Origin: Aminobacter sp. HY435 | Lineage (GTDB): Bacteria > Pseudomonadota > Alphaproteobacteria > Rhizobiales > Rhizobiaceae | Direction of reading: 5' to 3' | DNA: 64,000 bases | Assembly: GCF_027568395.1 (NCBI RefSeq) | Contig: NZ_JANKZL010000009.1 | Span: 62,001 to 126,000, forward strand | Part shown: piece after piece, positions 1 to 7,828 of the stretch | How the letters are laid out: each line of letters opens with the position of its first letter | How positions within the stretch are numbered: the first letter of the stretch is position 1 | Translations under genes and position numbers: made by a program | The notes under the pieces: model-generated | Told to the model about the DNA's origin: nothing | Database searches by the model: none | What the model saw: only the letters and a program-made list of their open reading frames with translations

Positions 1-590
1 ACGACGGCACGGTCATGCGCGGCCCGCAGGTCGCCGCCTTTGCCGAAAAGAACAATCTCAAGCAGGTCTCGGTCGCCGATCTGATCGCCTATCGCCAGCG
101 CCAGGAAACGCTGATCGAGCGCGTCAGCAGCTTCGACATCGACACCCCTGCCGGCAAGGCCAAGGCCATCACCTACACGCTGCCATGGGACGTCATGCAC
201 CACCTGGCGATTGTCTTCGGCGACATTCGCGATGGCGAGGAGGTGCCGGTGCGCCTGCATGCCGAAGACGTCGTCACCGACGTTTTTGGCACCAGCAATC
301 GCCTCGACGACATCATGAAGACGTTTGGCGAATGCAATCGCGGCGTGATCGTCTATCTGCGCGAGGGGTCGGTCGGCGTTTCCAATCTCGGCCGCAATCG
401 GCCAGTGGCCGAGCGCGAAGACCATGAAGAAGCGCGTCGCCGCGAGGATGAATGGCGCCAGATCGGCCTTGGCGCGCAGATCCTGAAAGACCTCGGTATT
501 TCGTCGATCAATCTGATCGCCTCGCGCGAGCGCCACTATGTCGGCCTCGAGGGCTTCGGCATCCGCATCGCCAAGACCGAAATCCGCTAG
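1..590 (+). CDS. ribB: 3,4-dihydroxy-2-butanone 4-phosphate synthase with GCHII-like C-terminal domain, 5'-truncated by the window
   Basis: The reading frame is open from the window edge and the N-terminus lies outside. The first residues (DDGTVMRG) match the end of the DHBP-synthase domain, which converts ribulose 5-phosphate into the four-carbon precursor of riboflavin. The rest, from about IDTPAG onward, has the GTP cyclohydrolase II fold. In that part, where a true GCHII has the TGD..S..CDCG zinc cysteines, this protein reads RLHAEDVVTDVFG followed by RLDDIMKTFG with no cysteine triad, so the second domain is probably catalytically dead. This matches the RibBX class known from proteobacteria. 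A cytosolic enzyme; the next gene starts 173 bases downstream and looks unrelated. Confidence 0.85.
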   Translation, partial: DGTVMRGPQVAAFAEKNNLKQVSVADLIAYRQRQETLIERVSSFDIDTPAGKAKAITYTLPWDVMHHLAIVFGDIRDGEEVPVRLHAEDVVTDVFGTSNRLDDIMKTFGECNRGVIVYLREGSVGVSNLGRNRPVAEREDHEEARRREDEWRQIGLGAQILKDLGISSINLIASRERHYVGLEGFGIRIAKTEIR

Positions 591-763
591 CGCCGAGGGT
601 TTTTCCACCGGAAAAGCGCTGTCTTCAGGTAGGCGGCGAAACGCCCGCCCGGCGTGCTTTTTGTTGCCCAACAGTGCCTCGGGGTCGCTACGGTTGTGCG
701 CGCCTGTGGTTGACAACCGTTCGTCGCAGCGCATCCTCGTGCTCCTCTCGGGGGAGATTCGGC

Positions 764-1747
764 ATGTGGGATTTCAGCATCGGCACGAGCCTGGCGATCA
801 TGGCGCGCACCTGGCCGTTCATCGCCCTGCGCATGGTCGTCTATTTCGGGATTACCCTTGCTTACATCGTCGCGACGGGTGCCGGAGCAGGCGTCGGCTA
901 TGGCGTGGGCCACGCAGCCGCTGATCCCGACGGGCCGGTTTCCTTTGCGTTGTGGGGCGGTATCGCCGGATTCGGCGTCGTTTCCATCGCGGTCTACTGG
1001 GTGCGCGAATACATCCTCTACATCGTCAAGGCTGGCCATATCGCGGTGATGGTGCATCTGCTTGATGGTCGCGAAATCCCTGGCGGCCAGAACCAGATCG
1101 CCTATGCCCGCGAGGTCGTCACCGAGCGCTTCAGCGAAGCAAGCGTGCTGTTTGTCCTCGACCAACTGGTCAAGGGCGCGGTGCGCGCCATAACCGGGCT
1201 GATCGGCGGCATCGCGGCGTTCCTGCCGCTCCCGGGCCTCGATGGGCTGGTCAGGTTCCTCAATACCGTCATTCGCATGTCGCTGACCTATGTCGACGAG
1301 ATCATTCTTGCCTACAACATCAGGGTCGGCAGCAATTCGCCGTGGCAGACCGCGCGTCAGGGCGTCGTCCTTTATGCCCAGAACGGCAAGATCATGCTCA
1401 AGAACGCGGTTTGGCTGTCGATCGTCGCGTGGGTGGTGTCGCTGCTCGTCTTCCTGTTCATGCTCGCGCCAGCCGGCGCCATTCTCTACTTCATGCCGGG
1501 CGAACTCGCCGGCTGGGCCTTCGTCATGGCAATCGTCTTTGCCTGGGCCTTTAAGGCGGCGCTGATCGAGCCGTTCGCCATCGCGTCGCTGATGCAGGTC
1601 TATTTCAAGGCGATCGAGGGACAGGTTCCCAATCCCGAATGGGACCGCAGGCTCGAGGACGCGTCGTCGAAGTTCCGCGAGCTCAAGGAAAAGGCGTTCG
1701 GCTCCGGCGAGGCTTCGCGCTGGGACGGCGCGCCAAGGAACGTCTGA
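764..1747 (+). CDS. Multi-pass membrane protein of unknown function
   Basis: The start at 764 (MWDFSIG) was chosen because a GGGGAGA ribosome-binding site precedes it; the frame is open further upstream but that part reads like non-coding sequence. The product is 327 residues with about five or six hydrophobic segments: roughly residues 15-40 and 55-80 at the N-terminus, a glycine- and proline-rich hydrophobic stretch near 140-160, and two strong segments around 215-245 and 250-280. The C-terminus is charged and probably cytoplasmic. The middle (YVDEIILAYNIR and the following VLYAQNGKIMLKNA) faintly recalls choline-transporter-like (CTL/SLC44) proteins, but this is a weak impression and I assign no function. 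A 14-bp terminator hairpin follows directly. Confidence 0.75.
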   Translation: MWDFSIGTSLAIMARTWPFIALRMVVYFGITLAYIVATGAGAGVGYGVGHAAADPDGPVSFALWGGIAGFGVVSIAVYWVREYILYIVKAGHIAVMVHLLDGREIPGGQNQIAYAREVVTERFSEASVLFVLDQLVKGAVRAITGLIGGIAAFLPLPGLDGLVRFLNTVIRMSLTYVDEIILAYNIRVGSNSPWQTARQGVVLYAQNGKIMLKNAVWLSIVAWVVSLLVFLFMLAPAGAILYFMPGELAGWAFVMAIVFAWAFKAALIEPFAIASLMQVYFKAIEGQVPNPEWDRRLEDASSKFRELKEKAFGSGEASRWDGAPRNV

Positions 1748-1755
1748 ACGATATG

Positions 1756-1797
1756 CAGCCGGCGCGGCCTGCTTGGGGCCGCGCCGGCTGGTTTCTT
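1756..1797. terminator. Bidirectional hairpin terminator between convergent genes
   Basis: A perfect 14-bp stem (left arm 1756-1769, right arm 1777-1790, beginning CAGCCGGCGCGGCC) with a 7-nt loop is followed by GTTTCTT. It sits between the membrane protein gene and the convergent MFS gene, where it could serve both. Confidence 0.75.
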
Positions 1798-3007
1798 ACG
1801 TGGCGGGGACCGGTGTCGCCACTGTCCGTGTCGAGCGCTGCAGTGTGCCCTGGCCGAGGAAGGTGATCGCAAGCGCTGCGAAGCCTGCCCCCAGCGAAAC
1901 CAGGAAGCCGTCCGCCGCACCGAGCTCGTCGATGATCCAGCCGGAAGCCGACGAGCCGAGCGCCAGGCCGATGCTGATGCCGGTGATCGCCCAGGTCATG
2001 CCTTCCGTCAGCTTGGACGATGGCACCAACTGCTCGACCAGCGCCATCGAGGTGATGATCGTCGGCGACACGGCGATGCCGGCTATGAACAGGACGACGG
2101 CCATCGTCGGGATGCTCGTCACCATCAGCAGCGGCAGCGTGGTGAGTGCCGCCAGGGCAATGGTGATGAGCAACTGGCGCGCCAGCGGCAGCTTCAGTTT
2201 CAGGGCGCCGAAGGCGACGCCGGCAATGAGCGAGCCTGCAGCATAGGCGGCGAGGGTCAAGCCTGCGGCGCCCTTGTCCCCTTGAGCTTCGGCAAACGCC
2301 ACGGCCGTCACTTCGGACGTGCCGAAGATCGCGCCGATGGCCATCAGCGTGAGCACGAGGATCTGCATCGACGGAAGCCGGATGACGGAGGCGCCGCCGC
2401 CCCTGTCTTGTGCATGGACGGGCGGTTCGGTCGACTTTTGCGCGGCAAACAGCAGGTTGCCGATTGCCAGCAATACCGTTGCCACAAGTGGCCCGGCCTC
2501 TGGAAACACGCCGACGCTCAACCCGATCGAGACGATCGGACCGGCGATGAAGATCATTTCGTCGGCGATTGATTCAAAGGCGAACGCCGTGTGCAGCTTG
2601 GGTGTGTTGCGATACAGCTCGGTCCAGCGTGCCCTGACCATGGCGCTCATGCTGGGCATGGTGCCTGCCATGACGGCGAACACGAACAGAGCCCAGTTTG
2701 GCGCGCCATAGTGCGTGGACAGCATCAGTCCGGAAAGCGCTGCAACCGCAGCGATGGTGCCGGGGATCAGAATTCTGCTCTGTCCGTAGCGGTCGACGAG
2801 CCGCGACACCTGCGGCGCGATAAGCGCGTTCGAAAACGCGAATGTCGCTGCAACCGCACCCGCCAGCCAGTATTCGCCGTGGGTTTCCGAAAGCATGGTC
2901 ACGATTCCGAGCGTGATCATCGACAGCGGCAGGCGGGCGACGAAGCCGGCGGCCGAGAACGCCTTGGCGCCGGGCGCCTTGAAGATTTCTGTGTAGGGAT
3001 TACGCAT
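1796..3007 (-). CDS. MFS transporter (paralog 1, downstream copy)
   Basis: Major facilitator superfamily permease of 403 residues with about twelve hydrophobic segments and no signal peptide. It starts at MRNPYTEIFKAPGAKAF; an in-frame GTG nine bases upstream would add three residues, but the ATG aligns with the start of the neighbouring paralog. The two proteins share long blocks: the N-terminal NPY.EIF..PGAK.F.AA.F.ARLP, the MVRARWTE loop after helix 4, and TAFAFES.ADEM. The charged loop with D and R after helix 2 (SRLVDRYGQ) fits the MFS signature region. The substrate is unknown. It lies behind the second MFS gene on the same strand (97 bases apart) and is probably co-transcribed with it under the divergent TetR regulator. 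Drug or metabolite export is an inference from that arrangement. Confidence 0.88.
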   Translation of the reverse strand: MRNPYTEIFKAPGAKAFSAAGFVARLPLSMITLGIVTMLSETHGEYWLAGAVAATFAFSNALIAPQVSRLVDRYGQSRILIPGTIAAVAALSGLMLSTHYGAPNWALFVFAVMAGTMPSMSAMVRARWTELYRNTPKLHTAFAFESIADEMIFIAGPIVSIGLSVGVFPEAGPLVATVLLAIGNLLFAAQKSTEPPVHAQDRGGGASVIRLPSMQILVLTLMAIGAIFGTSEVTAVAFAEAQGDKGAAGLTLAAYAAGSLIAGVAFGALKLKLPLARQLLITIALAALTTLPLLMVTSIPTMAVVLFIAGIAVSPTIITSMALVEQLVPSSKLTEGMTWAITGISIGLALGSSASGWIIDELGAADGFLVSLGAGFAALAITFLGQGTLQRSTRTVATPVPAT

Positions 3008-3104
3008 GGAAGTCACCGGATATCTGAGATTTCAAAGGCAGTCGAGCCGCCTGGGGCGGCGGCTCGTTGGTTCTGTCGCGAGGTCTTTGCGGGAGGATGG
3101 AGGC

Positions 3105-4325
3105 TCATTCGGCCGCTTGCGCCTGCGCTTGCGGCAACTCGTTGTCGGGCTCGCCGGCGAGTGTTTTCTGGCCAAGCAGGACGACAATGAACGAGATCGT
3201 GCCTGCCGCCACCGACACCCAGAAGCCGTTCTGCGCGCCAAAATTGTCGACGACCCAGCCGGCAATGAACGCGCCCAACGCCATGCCGATGCCGATGCCG
3301 GTCATCACCCAGGTGATGCCCTCGGTCAGCATGGCCTCGGGCACTCGCCGCTCGATCAGGCCGAAGGCCATGATGAAGGTTGGCGAGATCGCAACGCCGC
3401 TGACGAAGATGGCAAGCGCGAGCAGCGGCACCGTGTCCGCAACCAGCAAAGGAAGCGTGGTCAAGGCGACGACAGCGATTGCGATGGCGAGCAGGCGCTG
3501 TTTCGGTGCCTTGAGGTTCAGCGCCCCGACAATCAGGCCGACGATCAGCGAGCCGGCGGCGTAGACGCCGATGACCAGGCTGGCGGCGGTGGGTTGTCCG
3601 AGTTCCTTGGTGATCGCCACGGCGCTGACTTCGGCTGTGGCGAAGATCGAACCGACGAAAATGAGCGCCAGCGTAATCACCTGGACCGGACGCAGCATGA
3701 TCGCCGAGCCGCCGCCTGCCAGTTCCGGTGCCCTGACCCTGGGCTCGCTTGACCGTTGCAGGATGAAGGCGGCCATGCCGAAGGCCAGGAACAGCGTGCT
3801 CGCCAGCATTCCGGCTTCCGGAAACAAGGCGACGCTCAGGCCGACCGAAAGCGAGGCGCCGGCGATGTAGACCATTTCGTCGGCGACCGATTCGAAGGCG
3901 AAGGCGGTGTTGAGTTCCGGCCGGTCGCGGAAGATCTCGGTCCAGCGCGCGCGCACCATGGCTGGCACGCTCGGCATGGCCGCTGCCAGGAATGCCGTTG
4001 CGAACAGCGTCCAGACGGGCCAGTTATAGTGGGTCGCGAGGAGCAGGATGGCAAAGGCGAGGACCGAAACGAGGGTTGTGGGGACAGCCACTGCGGTCTG
4101 GCCGAGCCGGTCGATCTGGCGAGAAAGCTGTGGGGCGACGAACGCGTTGGTCAGCGCGAAAGTGGCCGAGACCGCGCCGGCCAGCCAGTATTCGCCCCGT
4201 GTCTGCGACAGCATCGCAACGATGCCGATAGGGGCCATGGCGATCGGCAGGCGGGCGATGAAGGCGGCCGCTGCGAAGCCCTTGGCCCCGGGAACCCGGA
4301 AAATTTCACCATACGGATTGTGCAT
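3105..4325 (-). CDS. MFS transporter (paralog 2, adjacent to TetR)
   Basis: MFS permease of 406 residues, a clear paralog of the gene behind it and almost the same length. The start MHNPYGEIFRVPGAKGF was chosen because AGGAG sits eight bases upstream; an upstream in-frame ATG lacks this and would put 11 extra residues into the operator region. The family loop SRQIDRLGQ follows helix 2, and MVRARWTEIFRD and TAFAFESVADEM are shared with the paralog. The C-terminal tail is short and rich in Q, A and E. The start codon lies only 36 bases from the first of four operator repeats, so repression by the divergently encoded TetR protein is very likely. The substrate is unknown. Confidence 0.9.
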   Translation of the reverse strand: MHNPYGEIFRVPGAKGFAAAAFIARLPIAMAPIGIVAMLSQTRGEYWLAGAVSATFALTNAFVAPQLSRQIDRLGQTAVAVPTTLVSVLAFAILLLATHYNWPVWTLFATAFLAAAMPSVPAMVRARWTEIFRDRPELNTAFAFESVADEMVYIAGASLSVGLSVALFPEAGMLASTLFLAFGMAAFILQRSSEPRVRAPELAGGGSAIMLRPVQVITLALIFVGSIFATAEVSAVAITKELGQPTAASLVIGVYAAGSLIVGLIVGALNLKAPKQRLLAIAIAVVALTTLPLLVADTVPLLALAIFVSGVAISPTFIMAFGLIERRVPEAMLTEGITWVMTGIGIGMALGAFIAGWVVDNFGAQNGFWVSVAAGTISFIVVLLGQKTLAGEPDNELPQAQAQAAE

Positions 4326-4360
4326 CGGAGCACTCCTGGGAATTCGAGGATGCGCCACCT

Positions 4361-4453
4361 ACATACGCGGCGTATGTGAATGAGATAATTGCATACGCGA
4401 CGTATGTCAATTATCATATACGCGGCGTATGTGAAAAAACACGCGACGTATGT
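4361..4453. promoter_or_regulatory. Array of four near-palindromic operators in the divergent MFS/TetR control region
   Basis: Four copies of a 17-bp near-palindrome lie between the two divergent start codons. Site 1 (4361-4377), ACATACGCGGCGTATGT, is a perfect 8-bp inverted repeat around one central base. Site 2 (4391-4407) is GCATACGCGACGTATGT. Site 3 (4416-4432) is ATATACGCGGCGTATGT. Site 4 (4437-4453) keeps the right half with a degenerate left half. Centres are about 30, 25 and 21 bp apart, close to whole or half helical turns. Three of the four right halves continue into TGTGA and one into TGTCA. These are the expected binding sites of the TetR protein encoded at 4478. Confidence 0.88.
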
Positions 4454-4477
4454 GAAGAGACCGTCTGGGAACAAGCG

Positions 4478-5089
4478 ATGAAGACAGCGCACAAGCCCCG
4501 TAGCGAAATGATTGCCGAAACGCGCGCCAAGCTGATCGCTGCCGCGCGCAACGCCTTTGCGACCGTGGGGTATGCCAACGCGTCGATGGATGATTTCACC
4601 GCCGAGGCCGGGCTCACGCGCGGCGCGCTCTATCACCACTTTGGCGACAAGAAGGGCCTGTTCGAGGCTGTCATGGCCCAGATCGACCATGAGATGTCGG
4701 TGCGCCTCACTACCATCTCGGCCAGGGCCAGGACGCGCTGGCAGGGTTTCGTCGACGAGAACATCGCTTATGTCGAAATGGCGCTGGAGCCCGAAATCCA
4801 GCGCATCGTCCTGCGCGACGGTCCGGCGGTTCTCGGCGACCCGGCGCAATGGCCCAACGCCAACGCCTGTATCTTGTCGATATCGGGCAATCTCGCTGCG
4901 TTGAGGCAGGAGGGCGTCATTCGCGACATCGACCCCGAGGCGATGGCGCGGCTGATCAGCGGCGCATCGCTCTATGCCGCGCAGTGGATCGCCAATTCCG
5001 AAGACCCGGCCGCCACCTCAAGGAAGGCGGTCAAGGCGTTCCGCGCGCTGATGGAGGGGCTGCTGGTCAACGGCAAGGCGGTCAGCTAG
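4478..5089 (+). CDS. TetR/AcrR family transcriptional regulator
   Basis: Protein of 203 residues starting MKTAHKPRSEM. The frame is open further upstream, but an earlier start would translate the operator repeats themselves. The N-terminal helix-turn-helix is typical: TRAKLIAAARNAFATVGY, then MDDFTAEAGLTRGALYHHFGDKKGLFEAV, with the GALYHHF recognition-helix signature. The C-terminal ligand-binding half is helical and not assignable to a ligand. It is divergent from two MFS transporter genes with four operator copies between, the last one 24 bases before the start codon, so autoregulation plus control of the exporters is the natural reading. What is seen: family and operators. What is inferred: the target genes. 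Confidence 0.9.
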   Translation: MKTAHKPRSEMIAETRAKLIAAARNAFATVGYANASMDDFTAEAGLTRGALYHHFGDKKGLFEAVMAQIDHEMSVRLTTISARARTRWQGFVDENIAYVEMALEPEIQRIVLRDGPAVLGDPAQWPNANACILSISGNLAALRQEGVIRDIDPEAMARLISGASLYAAQWIANSEDPAATSRKAVKAFRALMEGLLVNGKAVS

Positions 5090-5207
5090 GGGCGGCCTTG
5101 GCTGGCGGTTCCCGTCGGGTCGGTAACGGCGCGACGGCTGCCGATTTTCCCCAGGGCTTTGACAGGTATGGCGTGGTCTGGCCGGCCATTGCTGATAAGG
5201 TGGGGCG

Positions 5208-6134
5208 ATGACCACTCGGCTCTACACGCATCCGATCTATCTCGAACACCTGATGCCCGCCGGCCACCCCGAGCGGCCCGACAGGTTGCGGGCCATCGAG
5301 CGTGCGCTCGACGACGAACCTTTTGAAGCGCTCGACCGTGTCGAGGCGCCGGAAGGCGATGAACAGACGATCCTGCTGGTTCATCCCGAGCCTTTCGTCG
5401 AGGACATCCGCCTGAGGGTGCCGGAAGAAGGCCTCGTCAGGATCGATGGCGACACCGTCGTCAGCCCGAACAGCTGGCGCGCGGCGATCACTGCGATAGG
5501 CGCGGCAAATGCCGCCGTGGACGACGTGTTCACCGGCAAGGCCGACAACGTCTTCGTCGCCTCGCGTCCACCCGGGCACCATGCCGAGAAAACCACGGCG
5601 ATGGGCTTTTGCCTGTTCAACAATGCCGCGATCGCGGCGCGCTACGCCCAGCGCCGGCATGGCGCCGAGCGCGTCGCCATCGTCGACTGGGACGTCCATC
5701 ACGGAAACGGCACCCAGGACATCTTCTGGAACGACCCGTCCGTGCTCTATTGCTCGACGCATCAGATGCCGCTGTTTCCAGGCACTGGCGCAAAGAGCGA
5801 GACCGGCGCAGGCAACATCGTCAATGCGCCGCTCGCGCCCGATACCGGCAGCGACCTCTTCCGGGAGGCGTTCCGCTCGCGCGTGCTGCCGGCACTCGAC
5901 AATTTCGCGCCCGACCTGATCATCATCTCGGCCGGCTTCGATGCGCACCATCGCGACCCGCTGGCCGAGATCAACCTGACCGAAGCCGACTTCGACTGGG
6001 CGACGGGGCAATTGATGGACCGTGCCGCAAGGCATTCGTCGAACCGTCTCGTCAGCTTGCTCGAAGGCGGCTATGACCTCCATGGGCTGGCCTTTTCCGT
6101 CGCCGCCCACGTTACCCGCCTGATGAAAGGATGA
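5208..6134 (+). CDS. Histone deacetylase-like / acetylpolyamine amidohydrolase family protein
   Basis: Zinc-dependent deacetylase-fold enzyme of 308 residues. Motifs in order: HPERPDRL near residue 22; RPPGHHAE with the paired catalytic histidines near 124; GFCLFNNAAIAA; DWDVHHGNGTQD with zinc-ligand Asp and His near 164; GFDAHHRDPL with the second zinc Asp; and EGGYDL with the transition-state Tyr near the end. Bacterial members remove acyl groups from small amines or proteins; the substrate here cannot be read from sequence. It is three bases upstream of xseB and probably co-transcribed with it, an arrangement common in rhizobia. Confidence 0.92.
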   Translation: MTTRLYTHPIYLEHLMPAGHPERPDRLRAIERALDDEPFEALDRVEAPEGDEQTILLVHPEPFVEDIRLRVPEEGLVRIDGDTVVSPNSWRAAITAIGAANAAVDDVFTGKADNVFVASRPPGHHAEKTTAMGFCLFNNAAIAARYAQRRHGAERVAIVDWDVHHGNGTQDIFWNDPSVLYCSTHQMPLFPGTGAKSETGAGNIVNAPLAPDTGSDLFREAFRSRVLPALDNFAPDLIIISAGFDAHHRDPLAEINLTEADFDWATGQLMDRAARHSSNRLVSLLEGGYDLHGLAFSVAAHVTRLMKG

Positions 6135-6137
6135 ACC

Positions 6138-6389
6138 ATGGCCGTTGAGCCCAATGACGAAATCAAGGCGATGAGCTTCGAGCAGGCGCTGGCCGCACTG
6201 GAAAAGATCGTCGACGACCTGGAGCGCGGCGACGTGCCGCTCGACCAGTCGATCAAGATCTACGAGCGTGGTGAAGCGCTTAAGGCGCACTGCGATCGCC
6301 TGCTCAAGACGGCCGAAGACAAGGTCGAGAAGATCCGCCTGTCGCGCGACGGCAAGCCAGTTGGCACGGAACCGCTCGACGGGGAGTGA
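6138..6389 (+). CDS. xseB: Exodeoxyribonuclease VII small subunit
   Basis: An 83-residue protein with the family core [34 protein letters not shown] and the following LK.HCD..L. It forms the small helical subunits that decorate XseA in ExoVII, which degrades single-stranded DNA in both directions during repair. The length is typical. The start is three bases after the upstream deacetylase stop codon. xseA is not in the window. Confidence 0.95.
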   Translation: MAVEPNDEIKAMSFEQALAALEKIVDDLERGDVPLDQSIKIYERGEALKAHCDRLLKTAEDKVEKIRLSRDGKPVGTEPLDGE

Positions 6390-6535
6390 GCAGGCGGGGG
6401 CGGCGCGTTTCGCTTCGCCCTCGTAACCATGCTCGCCAACGTCCGGCTCCGCCGGCAGCCAATGGCTTGACCTTGCGGCATGTTGCGCCCAGTTATGGGG
6501 TACCCATACGGTTGAATGAAACCAGGGAGTTGGCT

Positions 6536-6802
6536 ATGTGCCGCAACATCAAGACATTGTTCAATTTTGATCCGCCGGCGACGCATGACGAAATCCGCGA
6601 CGCAGCTCTCCAGTTCGTGCGCAAACTGAGCGGTTCGACCAAACCTTCGAAGCGAAACGAAGAAGCGTTTCACCTGGCGGTCGACAGGATCGCCGAAGCG
6701 GCGCACGATCTGCTTCATTCCATGGAAACGCACCAGCACCCGCGCAACCGCGAGGAAGAAGCCGCAAAGGCGAAGGCGCGCTCGGCGTTGAGGTTTGCGT
6801 AG
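6536..6802 (+). CDS. DUF2277 family protein
   Basis: An 88-residue protein starting MCRNIKTLFNF, preceded by AGGGAG. The opening MCRNI..LFNF.PPAT..EI..AALQFVRK is the hallmark of the DUF2277 family, widespread in bacteria and without a known role. The conserved Cys at position 2 is present. The C-terminus is charged (REEEAAKAKAR). The frame continues upstream to 6386, but that part reads as low-complexity arginine-rich sequence and lacks a ribosome-binding site. Confidence 0.85.
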   Translation: MCRNIKTLFNFDPPATHDEIRDAALQFVRKLSGSTKPSKRNEEAFHLAVDRIAEAAHDLLHSMETHQHPRNREEEAAKAKARSALRFA

Positions 6803-6845
6803 AAGCAACATCGTTGTCGATCCTCCGTCTCCCTAGGATGTACCC

Positions 6846-7766
6846 ATGAGCTTCTTCCCAGCCAATGATCCGACCCCCGGCGACGCCTTTTCCTGCGACC
6901 AGATCGAACTGATGGTCGTGCCAAACGCCAAGGACATCGACGGTTTCCAGGTGCGCCGCGCCCTGCCGACGGCCAAGCGCCGGCTGGTCGGGCCGTTCAT
7001 CTTTTTCGACCGCATGGGGCCCGCCATCATGCGCGCCGGTCAGGCGCTCGATGTCCGCCCGCATCCGCATATCGGGCTGGCGACCGTGACCTACCTGTTC
7101 GACGGCAAGATCAGGCACCGTGATTCGCTGGGCACCGAAATGGTCATTGCGCCGGGCGACGTGAACCTGATGACGGCGGGCAGCGGCATCGTTCACTCCG
7201 AGCGTACGCCAGAGGAATTGCGCGGCTCGCCGATGTCGATGTCGGGGCTGCAGACCTGGCTTGCCTTGCCCGACGGCAAGGAGGAGGTCGCGCCGCTGTT
7301 CGAAAACACCGCCGCGGCGGAGCTGCCGGCATTCGATGCCGATGGCGTTTCCGGACGCGTCATCATCGGCGATTTCAAGGGGTTGCGCGCCCCGGTGCGC
7401 CAGGCGTCCGATACGCTTTACGCCGACATCCGGCTGGCGCCGGGCGCCCGGATCAAGATTCCCGCCGATGCGGAGGAGCGTGCCATCTACACGCTCGACG
7501 GCGAAATCGACATTCTCGGCGATCGCTTCCCGATCGAGCGGCTTCTGGTGTTCAAACCGGGCGACGAGATCGTCGTGTCGTCGGAGCGGGGAGCGCATTT
7601 CATGCTGTTCGGCGGCGCCTCGCTCGGCTCCAAGCGCTATATCTGGTGGAACTTCGTGTCGTCGTCGAAGGAGCGGATCGAGCAGGCAAAGAACGAATGG
7701 AAGACCGGCCGCTTCGATATCGTTCCCGGTGATGAGGAAGAGTTCATTCCCTTGCCCGAGAGCTGA
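6846..7766 (+). CDS. Pirin family protein
   Basis: A 306-residue bicupin. The N-terminal cupin carries the metal-binding set: HPHIGLATVTY (two His), SLGTEM, and the SGIVHSERTPEE segment with His and Glu. RRALPTAKRRLVGPFIFFDRMGP is the usual pirin opening. Pirins bind a single iron; some have quercetinase activity and others act as redox-sensing cofactors, and neither role can be chosen here. A ribosome-binding site is not obvious. The flanking genes are DUF2277 and dxs, and the gene is probably its own transcription unit. Confidence 0.92.
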   Translation: MSFFPANDPTPGDAFSCDQIELMVVPNAKDIDGFQVRRALPTAKRRLVGPFIFFDRMGPAIMRAGQALDVRPHPHIGLATVTYLFDGKIRHRDSLGTEMVIAPGDVNLMTAGSGIVHSERTPEELRGSPMSMSGLQTWLALPDGKEEVAPLFENTAAAELPAFDADGVSGRVIIGDFKGLRAPVRQASDTLYADIRLAPGARIKIPADAEERAIYTLDGEIDILGDRFPIERLLVFKPGDEIVVSSERGAHFMLFGGASLGSKRYIWWNFVSSSKERIEQAKNEWKTGRFDIVPGDEEEFIPLPES

Positions 7767-7828
7767 GCCGCGTCACCGCCGCGCATTTACATTCGGTGCT
7801 CGGGGTCGTATCTGCCAAAGGTTAACGG

